DNA of 64,000 nucleotides from assembly GCA_963920665.1 (NCBI GenBank), contig OY987264.1, positions 23,354,906 to 23,418,905 of the forward strand. The letters run 5' to 3'. A program made the translations under genes and the position numbers. Source of the stretch: Straminergon stramineum. Taxonomy: Eukaryota > Streptophyta > Bryopsida > Hypnales > Calliergonaceae. This document shows, piece by piece, positions 12,104 through 23,289 of this stretch. Position 1 is the first letter of the stretch. The number at the start of each line of letters is the position of its first letter. The notes under the pieces were generated by a model. That model was not told the DNA's origin. It made no database searches and saw nothing but the letters and a program-made list of their open reading frames with translations.

Positions 12104-13670
12104 TTAATACCCCTCTAAGTGTCATTTCATATCTATATCAAGGTTTTTTTTATTTGGGTTTGCGGGCGGGTAGGGTGGGTGAATCAAATATTTTTATAAT
12201 TGAGTGGGGTGCTTAATTAATTGCAAGAAAGTGTGGATGTCACTTTTTCAGGGGATAGTAAGGTAGAAGGCTCAAGAAGCGTTTGTTTAAGGGAAAATCA
12301 ACCTCTGTGGAGGAATTTGTCCATGCAAATATTTTTCGCAGCTTTTTAGTTGGAAGAGAAAAGAGGAATAATTCATTGGGAAGAAGAATCACAAATTTCG
12401 AAGTCTGCATGAAATAGAAACAAATTTTGAAAGAGCAAGTGTTGTTGGTCACAATTAAGGATCACAAGCAACAGTATTAACCAAAAACAACATGGCTTTG
12501 AATAGACCAAGAGAGCCTTTAAATCGCTTAACCCCTAAGTGGTTTCAAATGTCTTTCAATGCATACTATACACTGCCAAGTGTGGTATACAGAGCCTTGT
12601 ATTTTGACAATTTTAGTATCCAAATCTTTTGGGTTTTTTTTAATGAATGCACATCAATATCTTGCATCCAACTACACACTTAAATTATGCATTGGACATG
12701 TTAATATTTTCATAGAAATTATGAGGCTGGAGGATCTGTGAGTACAAGCTCCAAGTATGTAGAAGAATGAAGTCACACTACCTCCATGCTTCACATTGCT
12801 GGATAGTGACACTGATTCTACTAAGTACAAACCACAGGATAGTGTTATGTACACTCAAACTCATTAGTCCGGTCATTTTGCAAACCAAACAACCTATAGA
12901 GTTGGTCAGACTCCTTCCCTTTTCAGCTGAATGGGATAGTTATCCATTCACAAACTGTCATTCACCAACTGCCACCTTCTTCCTTGGCCACTGAAATTAC
13001 ACTACAAAATCTCATTCACCCATGTGAATAAAAAAATATTTCATTTAGTGGTATCTACATATTACTTGTTGTAAGATATTGCACCCAAAGTACATTAAAA
13101 AATTTAGGTGGATTTCATCCAAATAATGGACCTTCCATTGTTCAATTTCTAATACACTTTGCCTCTATATTCCTAGAAGAAAATAGCACCCCTCCAAGCA
13201 CCCTCTTCACTGTAATAAAAAGACTTCAAAATCTATAGAGCCATTACGATTGAACTCACCCCACCTCTACAATCCAATCCCTATTGGACTGTATTTAGAG
13301 GCAAACCTCCAAAGTAGTCACTCTAAGAACACATTTACTTGAAAATTCAGCCCCAAACCACATAGATATTATGTTATGACCCTACTACACCAAAAGATGA
13401 CAAAAAATAACCATAATCTCTCATGACTCTTTGCCTCTTCTTCTTCACATGCACGGCCTCCTTGCACCAATAAGATATCCTCCTTGTAAGTCATTTGGAC
13501 TTCCTGCATCAACTCCAAACCGACATATCCAACTTTGCCAACTGAACTTCCATTGTTTCACCTTCAACATGTCCTCTGAACAACTCGACGAGGGTGGTTA
13601 CATGCACACTTCCGTGGTGTGAAGTAGCTTTCCTAGACAAATCAAAAACAAAATAAGAACTTAGGGAGCA

Positions 13671-16600
13671 TCACCCCAAGCTATTGCCTACCCTTTGATT
13701 GTGCTCCCAGTTGTAACACACAGGCACATACATCCAACGATGTACACAACCAAGGCAATACCAACGGATCTTCTTTTTCTTGCAAACCGTACACAAACAG
13801 CGAAGGCTTGATCTCTGAGGTCCGCACTCGTACTTCACCAAACGCCCTTTCCGTGTTTGAATTTCCATCGAAGGCTCTAAGGTTGCCTTTACCAAATGAT
13901 CTGCTATGGCCAAATTCAAACAAAGATGGGTCTTTGTGGGTAGCCCTAGCTTCTCCATCTCCATTTTATAAAGTACATACGAATTGATTATGGATTGATC
14001 TACCAAGAAGCAAAATTTTTTATGCCACCATCTATGGCTAGACAACTGAACCGAATAATTCGAGCGTAGTTGGTCTGTTACATCAACTCCCCACATAAAT
14101 TCTTGGTACTGAACATGCACGGGTGTCGAAGGGACACGTAGTTGACCTACCTTCCCTCGCTTGCGATGCAACACAGTTACACCTACACTCCAGGCATCTG
14201 TAGTTGTGGAAAGGAGTGTCATATGGGTCGAATCTTTCCACGATAAGGCAACGATTTGCCTAAACCGGTGCATTTTAATGAAAATGCTTCCTCGTAGCAA
14301 GTTCGGGTCTTTTTGGACCAAGTCTTTGGGCAACCCTACTCTATTCGCTGATACAACCCTAGTTGCCCAGAAATCGAGACACATTAGATCATGGAAAAGC
14401 CTAACGGAAGAGAAAAAGTTATCTACAACGACAACATAACCATGATGGTGTAAAGAAGCAACTAAACAGAGTACTACTGATTGTCCTAATTGCAGGCCTA
14501 GAACACAGTCCGTTTCGGCTCCCATATACACATCAAGATTCCATATAAATCTTGACTTTGAAGAAGCCAAACACCAAATTTTGATGCCAAATTTACATGG
14601 CTTATCTACCATATATTGCCGTATACTACAATACTTTCCCTTATAGGGAACTATTAATTCATCGACAGTTATACACCTCTCCAAGGAATATATTGACTGC
14701 GAAACACTAACAAAATGGGCCAATAGCCACCTAGTATACACCAATTTGTCTACTAAGGTTAGCCTCGGGTCTATAGGTCTGGGCCAGCCATCTTCATCAA
14801 ACCCTTCAATCCCCTTTGAAAAATGTAGTGGCTCACATGTGTTGCCTACAGTAGGGCTTTCCATGCCTTCCCTATCAATGATACCTTCACTACAAGGTCT
14901 ATGAACAGACGCATCTACACACTCTGGAGCGACCAAATGCTCTTTGCTCTTCCCACTCTTTCCCTTCTTACTTTTCGGTTCCTTATGAAATTTTCGAGTC
15001 CTTTGGATCAAAGAAGTGTCTACAAGGTGAAGGCATCTCAAAATAGCCTCCCACCTACTACAACTCATTACCTTCGGAATTACGGCACAATACAATATTG
15101 GAATCCTTGAATTCCAATAATTTCTAATCACAGGTAATGGCTTCAAGCCCATATAAATGAGAATCCCAAACCATGCCTTTAATTCTATCACTGTCAAAGG
15201 AACCCATGACTTTCCTCCTCGAGTCGTTCCCCTAGATCCTGATAAACATTCCTAGGAAGGAAGCAAAGTGTACAAGTTTGTATAGAAAACTATTCTCTCA
15301 AGAACACTTTGAGGCCAATACAACTCCCAAAGGGAAATGGGAGTGGGAATGGATGTAAATACTACAGTTGCTCCTAGTTCAGGGCCTGAAAAATTCTGTC
15401 GATTTCCAAGGAGTGACACGTCTTGGCTACACCAATTCTCGGGCGCATAAAACTTCTCAAATTCTTCTCCATCTAGAGGGCTCGACTTATATGAGTCAGG
15501 GTGGACACACCACTCATGAAAGTTAGGTGCTTCGTTTCCTAAAAATGGATCATCTACGAAGCCTTCTTCACATGCATGGGGATCGTCTTCAAAGACGTCA
15601 TCTTCTGAACTCTCTCCTAAACCACAAACCCAGTTAGACTCCTTTGAGTCCTCATGAGAAGTGGAATCTATATCATGGACACTAAAGTATTTTGCCAACG
15701 TGAAGCTAACCTTTGGAAATGGCATGCTTGCTGTTGAATCTTGGGTTCCTAGCACGTCCATTTCTATTGTTTCTTCAAAAACTAGGCCGCTCTCTTCATC
15801 ATGGGGCACATCATGTCCTCTGTCAACAACAACAAGCGTTTCACGTCCAAGCAAGACGGTGTCTCCTAATTCACCTCCAAAGTTGTTGGTTGCCTCCAGA
15901 GTTGGAGAGGCACTTCAACCTTCATGAAGCATGTCATGTAACACAGGTGGATTCATTGGCACTCCAAATACAAGGCCTCTTGAAACTGAACAGGCAAACC
16001 TTTGAATCACTTTAGAGACATTGTGATTGTGCTGAGAACTACTTGCATCCTGACCATTCCTTTTGAATAGGGCTCGCAAAATTGTCTCATTCTCTAATGA
16101 TGGAGTAAATGTTGTCTCTTTAATTCCAGTTGTACCCATTTGACCTCGCATTGCAAGTGCATGGCTAGTCTCGGCCCCTTGAGGTGCATGTTGCATATGA
16201 GCCTCTCGCCAGGCTTCTTCAATCGTCAACTCAAATCACACATGCTCTTCTGGAATATGGCATTCGTTTTCATCCCCTCCAGAATCGACAATCAACATTG
16301 GCACCCCAGTTTGGTGCTCCACATACTCTGCTATCACCTAACCTGTCACTACTATTGGAGTCTCATTGGTGTGGAAAGAATGAGCATGTAACCAGTGAGA
16401 GCTATCCTTCACTACAAGCCCTACTCGTATACCTTCTTTAGGCTGTAGACACTCGGAAGCCGCCAAACCCCCTATCTGTATTACATTGCTATAAGAATTG
16501 TTTCCAATGGTAAGGAGGCTATTAGAGTTCCCTAAATTTGGAAATAGATCTACAATGTTCATTGAATCACCGTAAACCTCATGAGCATTCTCAGGCCCAA

Positions 16601-17693
16601 GAGTGTTATGCCCACCTCCAGACATAGAGTAAACTGAATGAAAATATTCTGGTGCAGGTTGATCTTCACCACCCATTCGACATCCTTCCTCTTCAAGATC
16701 TTCCTCCCATTGACGTGCATCCTCTAAACGATGTAAGGTGTCAAGGACTTCTCGAAAAGCTCCCTCATCCCTAGTCATTGCTCTAGTTCGTCGTGGAGAG
16801 AAAGCTTGACACTGGATTGTATGGTGTGTGTTGACAAATCTTGGGGCACATGTTGACCTACGCTTGGCACCTCCTTTAGATGGTCGTCTACTTCCTTAGC
16901 CAACAATAGTGACACGTGTACCCTGCCCACGATGAGGCGCACTAGAACTCGCTGCATGCTTGGGCTGCGGGATCTTTGTAGTTGTTGGCCGTTTTGTCAT
17001 CTGCTTTGCATGAGCTATGCTTCTTTTTTTCTTGATGGTTGCCCCCTCCCCGATATTGTGGCATTTACGCTTCCGTGCAAACATGGTGTTGTTGGTGTTT
17101 CTACTTGCACCTCCTTGGAAAATGTGAAGTGTAGCATATCCATCTCCCTTTGACAATGATGAAGCGGGTCCTCCTCCCTTGGATCGCTCCCCAAGTGGAG
17201 GCTGAAGTGGAGAGCCTCCCCGAGCATAGCTGCTGTGACCCTCCGACGAGGGAGGTCTGGAGGAGCTGAGGCAGGTAGTGCTATTTCCTTCGCCTTCTTG
17301 CGACCCATAGTGAGGCAAATCAGGGAAAACTCGCAGTTTAATAATTCTCGCAATTTCCTCAGGCAAGTGGTGGCGCTCCTTCCAACCAAGGATTAGTGCA
17401 CAATGATGATACCAAAGAAATCTGAGATTTGCAGCCTTCGAGAAGCTCCCCCGTCGATAATTAGATTTTGGCTTTGGTTGGGCCAAAAGGTAAGTAGAGT
17501 TCAAACATGAAACAAGTGTCTCAATTTCGAGAGGTGAGGCACCAGCACCTGAAGCCCACGCCCTGATGATGTTGATTTCTTCTCGCAAGTCACTACAATT
17601 GATAGAGGACGTGGCAGAAGTCATGAAACCACTAGAGTGAATCATGGTAGTAGTTTTGAGAATGACACATGACTCCACCCTGCAATGTTGCAT
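13671..17693 (-). pseudogene. piggyBac transposase, one frame broken by five stops
   Basis: DDE-type transposase that would cut at the element's TIRs and insert at TTAA. A single minus-strand frame runs from ATG 17693 to the stop at 13671 (1,341 codons), interrupted by TAA 16896, TAG 16338, TGA 16236, TGA 15915 and TAG 15252 but by no frameshift that I can see. The last 508 codons (from 15197) are open and hold the piggyBac core: ELKAWFGILIYMGLKP, VDELIVPYKGK (Asp at 14663), VVVDNFFSSVRLFHDL (Asp at 14423), WGVDVTDQ (Asp at 14084 and three residues on), then KWW-like RWWHKKF and a C-terminal cysteine-rich segment (CLCTVC, YCLGC) as in the TIR-binding CRD. Just upstream of TAG 15252 is the usual N-terminal FSGPELGATVVF...YTNLY segment. 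About 600 further N-terminal codons, acidic and then basic with KRK runs, are not typical of the family. Confidence 0.85.
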
Positions 17694-20600
17694 TCAAGAG
17701 TGAGTGTCTACAATAATAATATTGAGGCAAAGGGTGTGAATTGACTACAAGCCTTTTCTTCCAATTATGACTACTCACTACACAATATTTATCTGCATTA
17801 ATAGTCAAGAATGTTTGAGGGACCTAAATAAGAGCAGTTTGTGAATTTCATCTTTTGTATTATCCTACATGGGGACCACCCATATGGTTCAATATTTCTT
17901 TTGAAGTGGATTGGTAGTTTATACTGGCCATTACCTACACTTCATATTTTGAAGAAGGCAAAGAAGATACACGGGGGCAAGGAAGAATAATTGTTTGTGT
18001 TCCAATGGTTATAACTTGTTATAAAAAAGGTCACCAATCAGACATGTGAAGTGCATCACCCAAATTCCCATGGTTATGATTCAACTTCCTATAGAATAAA
18101 AAACACAAGCAAAACGTTTTGCACTTATAGGAAGAAGAAACTATACTAGAATCTAAGACCAATCCTAAAAATAAAGGTTGGAGAAACAATTCAAAAACCA
18201 TAATCAAAGATTAAGGGAATCAAAAACGTGAAGGATTACTAACCCCAAGAATGTATAGTATGTGTGGAATCAATTGATGTCATTAGTTGTTGACAAAGGA
18301 GGCTTTTTCACTGCTATGGACTTGCCACCAAACTAGACTTCAGAGACTATGCTTTCAATCCCTAGACTGTCAAATCAACCACAAGCCACAATACTCTACA
18401 TATTAGAAATAATACATAGATGAGTATTACAAGTAAAATTGTGAATCCTTTCTCATGGGAGAGTTTTTGGCATAAGTGGACTAAAATGCTTCAAAGAATT
18501 GCATACTAAGAATCTACTAAACATGGTAATGAGGAATCAAATCCCACCCATTTTGAAAATTCATAACTTATTTTTACTATATCCAAATAACAAGAATTTA
18601 AGTGTAATTGAACCCTATCTAAAAATAGGGACTAAACTTGCATTAAAAATTTCTTTATGAATAAGAGAAACCACTCAGAACTAGTCAAATGTGTTTCCAA
18701 CCTTGTTAGAACCTAAATTTTTGGAAATCCAAGCTTTTCATTGACTACATATTTGAGAATTTCTTGACAGATATGCAAGGTGTCCTCAACAATTCACAAA
18801 ACCAAATGGTATCATTGAATTCCTAATAAATAGAAATGTCATCTAAAACTCTATAAATAGGAACTTGTGTCCACATTCAACATTTTTTATAAGATTTTTA
18901 CAAAGGTGAGATTCTTACTTACCCCAAGCAATTTCAGCCACAATTTGGATTTCGGACTTAGGTGTGGCCAAAGAGAAAGACCAGCTCCAACAACATCCTC
19001 AAACACAACTAGTCAGAAAAGATTCAGAGTCATTCTTTTCCTGCATTGTGAGCAGTCATTGTTTCCTGCTTGCAACCAACCCTCAATCAACAATGTTTAC
19101 AAGAAAATCATTGAAAACAAGACCTTAAAAATTTGAAATTGAAATTGAGACAAAGCTCTAATCTAGCTCATTAACTAACCAAATACATGTAGCCGTACCT
19201 TCACAATTGAAAGAAAAATTCAAAATTCAAATAGCAAGAGATTTCAAAGCAAGCTCATTAGCCTCATTAGGTTCTATAGATGCACTTCTCGAAATTGCAA
19301 GTTTGAAGAGATTGTAAGAGGCTAATTCATTAACCAAATTCAAGAAGTAGCATCTTCACAACCGAGAATACTACATAGAAAGGCAATAACACAAATGAAA
19401 TTCCAAAATAAACAAAACAAAATTCTTGGACAAGACAAACATATCATTGAGTACAAAAATAATCTTTATGATCGTGTACACTGCCTTATTTAGTAAATCC
19501 TAAACAAAATAATAAGCAATGTGAAAAAACATACTTACAATTCATCATGACAAGTATTGTGAAAAAAGATTCCCAACTGTCATAAAAGTGAAGTTTAAAA
19601 GCATCATACCTAACCAACTTCCGTAAGCCACGTACATCAAACATCAAGAGTGCACTCGGATATCATTGCAAATATCATGGAGAGAATGGGGAAAAAGAGG
19701 AAATGGTCAATTTTTTGACTCAATCAAAATAACAGCTGCAAATTCAAACCAAACACAACAGTTACAACCATATATTGAAGTTAAGAAGCAAAAGCAACAC
19801 ATCTCCACCATCATCAACAAAGAACATTACCATCTATTTTATAAATGTAATGCAAAGCTACAGCATAAATATAATAGATGACGAGGAGCTCTCGCTAAAG
19901 CAACTTCCAGAATAATAGATTATGCCTAATAACCTCTTCTGAGAGGGTGACTACATAACACCAAAGTGTAGTTCTAATTGGGACTACTATAAATACCTCT
20001 TGTAGCCACATCCTCTTTGTGGTTCAGCTCCTGAACTCCAATAAGAAAAAATTCATAAGGTCACTGCAAATATTTAGATGAGCTGCCATGCACAGGTCAT
20101 GAAAGATCTACCAAAAAGAATTAAAAGCTAACAAAACCTAGGTTCTTTGCAAGATACTTCACATGACAGTTATTGAAATCTTTAACCAAAAAGAGACTAT
20201 GAACTTTCAAATGTCAATTTTGTAAATAAGCAACCATCAGTACACTTTTGTGTACATGAGTGATGCTTGATGTTGAAGTCAATCATGTATAATCTGATGT
20301 ATACTTGCATCTTGGACATGAAAGTCAAAAAATTATTGGAAGATTAATGGGTAACAAAATACCCAAAAGAAAACTCCTACAACAGAAGGGAAGGGGATGC
20401 ATGCATACTTCCTCTTTTCTATTCAGTTCTTCCTCCTTCGCTCTCAAATCTTCTTTTTCTTCTTCAAATCTTGTTCATAAACAGAAAAAGCTTCATTTTC
20501 AATAAATAAGAGAAACCTGGAGAAGAACCAAGAAACTTGGTTGATGTATCGATGAATTAGACAATTAATTGAGATAAATTCAGAGCTCTGAAATGCTAAG

Positions 20601-22269
20601 CATCCTCGTATGTCTTGATACTTATCCATCATGCCTTGAAGCAGACTAAGTTTACCTTAGCTTCATCATCATTGAATACTGTCTAAGCTACTAATTTCGA
20701 CATGATGATCAGATCATATATTCTGTGCAATGGATATAATGCTCATATAATCAACTTTGATTAATCCTTAGTTAAATCAAACACCAAGTGCATCAAAGGT
20801 GCATCAAGTCCCTGCATGACTTGGCTAATGTCTATGGTCATAGTGATAAAAAATTTGATTTCCAGAGATTGCACTCTTACACCCCAAAGATCTCTGCACA
20901 ACTAATTACATATCCTAAAAATCACTCTTCCTATGAATATTCAATGCTTAACGATGTAAACAACATTCTCTACTGTATTGCAAGCTCTGACCCTTCTATT
21001 CGAAAGGCAATTCTGCTAGATGTATTTCTGAATTATTAAAAATGATAAGAAAAAAACATTGTTATATATCTTCAACTAATTACTACACAAGTAGCGTCAC
21101 CAATTCACATAAGCATGACGTATTGCAATCCACCATCAATTTTGGTGACATCAACTTGATGGCAAGAAAATCAAGTTGCATCCTTTTCTAAGTTTCAGTG
21201 AGAAATATTTCAAGGAATCCAATACCTACGAGACGGCACCTGTTGTCTAATGGCTAAGGAAACAAGTAGTTCATTGAGGTCTTGTAGTTTGCCGTGAAGC
21301 ACAGATGTCCCTACAGTTTTGAGCCAAATGGGACCTATGCAGTGCCCAAAAGCAAAACCCTACAAATGATCCCAAGGCACAGATTAGTGTCTTTGAGCAT
21401 TCTAGATGGAATCCATAGCACTTGAAATCAGAACCACAATCCCCAAGCATACAAAAGTTGAGAGGAGAGAGTTACGAAGAACAATCGATACGTACATTGA
21501 AAGGGAGGTAGGCTAATCTCTAGCACGCCCTGTAGAGAGTTGTCGCTCCCTGCTCTCAAGCCTTCTTTGCTAGGCACGACCTCAAGACCTCCCTCAATTT
21601 CAAGAACACACTTCTCTGTGCCACAGCACTATGGAGCCAAACGTGAACTATCCAGTTCCTACTTTCTCCTTCGGTCGATTGCTTCTTTTCATTCTAATCG
21701 CAGCTTACAATCGCACACAATCTTCCTTTGCCGCAATCTCTAGATTTCATATTGCATTCTAAGTACTTCTTAGGCATGAAGAAGTCGGCCGCAAAACCCT
21801 AAACAAAACAAATCACACACTTTGATTGCGACACCTTCACGAATCAAGGCATAAAAAACCCTAAACCCCAAATCTCGTTTGATCCACCACAAGAGAACTG
21901 AAGGGGGAGGAAGAAAGAGGAATGTTTGAACCTAGAAATGTCGTGGTCTATAGGTGGATCCAAGGCGGCCCTAATTGCTAGAAACCGATGTAGCCGGTCA
22001 TGCAAGATGCGTACACGAGGATGGGCATGTGTACAAGTCTGGGGAAGCAGTATAGGTACTTTTCTAGAAATACACACTTCAGCATGTTTGGAAGCAAATC
22101 ATTTGAACAGCTGGCATCACAATATTTTTCTAACAACTCCAAAAAATCAATGACTAGTGCAAGTTCAATTTCATTATTTACATATTTGGCCAATAAATTT
22201 TTGAATGTGGAGAATAAGGTCCATGTATGGATTTAGAGGACACAATGTGTTCCCTGAACCACTTAGGGG
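17694..22269. other. Non-coding right half of the piggyBac element, possible promoter
   Basis: About 4.6 kb between the transposase start and the right TIR, with no recognisable coding frame. Near 21790-21880 there are AAACCCTAA boxes, which read on the minus strand as TTAGGGTTT, a motif common in plant promoters and 5' leaders. They are oriented to serve a minus-strand transcript leading toward the transposase, which would need a long leader or an intron. This is inference; a nested insertion could equally account for the length. Confidence 0.4.
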
Positions 22270-22273
22270 TTAA

Positions 22274-23289
22274 AACAATGCTTAGGATGCTCTTATGAGT
22301 TGCTAGTGCGCCCTGTTTATGTCTTAATTGTTGCAACGGTCATTTGTACAATCCACACAAAAAAGTTTGACAAATCATGACCTCACAGCTATGGCACTAC
22401 CAAAATGGACTGTAGTCACAATACATGCATGTTAGAAGTGCACTAAATTTTCCCACTACCGGTCAAAAATCCCAACATCATGGTGCAAAAATCGCATAGC
22501 CTTCATTCAATTTCTCCTCCAACTATACACTGTCAGTCTTCAATCCCACAGTCAAAAGTTAGAAATTGCAAAGGCTTATCTTAAAATCGCCTCCATCTAT
22601 GCCCCTCCAAAAAATACAGCTCTCAATGTCTTTGACACAGTAGGAAAGAGTCATTGGTGGCTTCTACACTTTTAGCATCTTGCACCTCCATCACATGGGC
22701 CATTGGTTATAAAGCTTGAAAATTGAATTGCCCCCATTTTAGCGCACAACTCCCTCTCTGGGCCCCCTCTCTTACATGTGTTGTATTGCAATATTCCTCT
22801 CAGTTTGGTGTTCTCCATCTCCTGCACAAAGGCTTGGTTGACATTCAAATTAGCAGTTGCTACCAGGCCACCTCACTCTCAACATCTAGTGCTTCAAAGT
22901 CACAACAATGTTCCCTTCCATGACTGTTGTGAGTGTAGGTAAGCTCTTATCTATCGACTCTTCTTTTATTTCTCCATTGTTGTTGTTTGTAACCAACTAC
23001 CTGCATCACTTGCTATCCACATGCATTCAAAGCTCCATGCTATGACCACAACTTTGAAGTTCTTCACAGCCAACCAATATATTTCAATTTTTTTCCTTAC
23101 ATGCATGGTTTGAAAGTTCAGCAATCATTGGCAATGCGGGGGCCTATAGTAAGTGACAGTTGCTCCATTTGACATTGCAAGTCCTTGGCTTGGCATTGTG
23201 TTCCAATAACTCTGGTAATGCATAGTTGTAGTGTTGAAGCTACTACTCAGTAGGCAAGTGTTGCATCTGAAAATTGTCCAATATTGCTA
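22274..23289. other. Region between the two DNA transposons, no gene recognised
   Basis: Moderately AT-rich with only short open frames (66 codons at most around 22723-22923). It may hold the 3' flank of the pogo-like element, but no terminal repeats were identified. Confidence 0.35.

Larger units (their letters stand above)
12532..22269. mobile_element. piggyBac-type transposon, 9.7 kb, TTAA target duplication
   Basis: Left end CCCCTAAGTGGTT at 12532, right end its exact reverse complement finishing at 22269: a perfect 13-bp TIR. TTAA lies immediately outside both ends (12528-12531 and 22270-22273). It contains a minus-strand piggyBac transposase frame (13671-17693) and about 4.6 kb of non-coding DNA on the right. 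TIR length, CCC start and TTAA duplication all match the piggyBac superfamily. At 9.7 kb it is much longer than typical animal piggyBac elements (about 2.5-3 kb), so extra sequence has been acquired or inserted. The perfect TIR suggests the element is not very old, although its transposase frame is broken. Confidence 0.85.
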
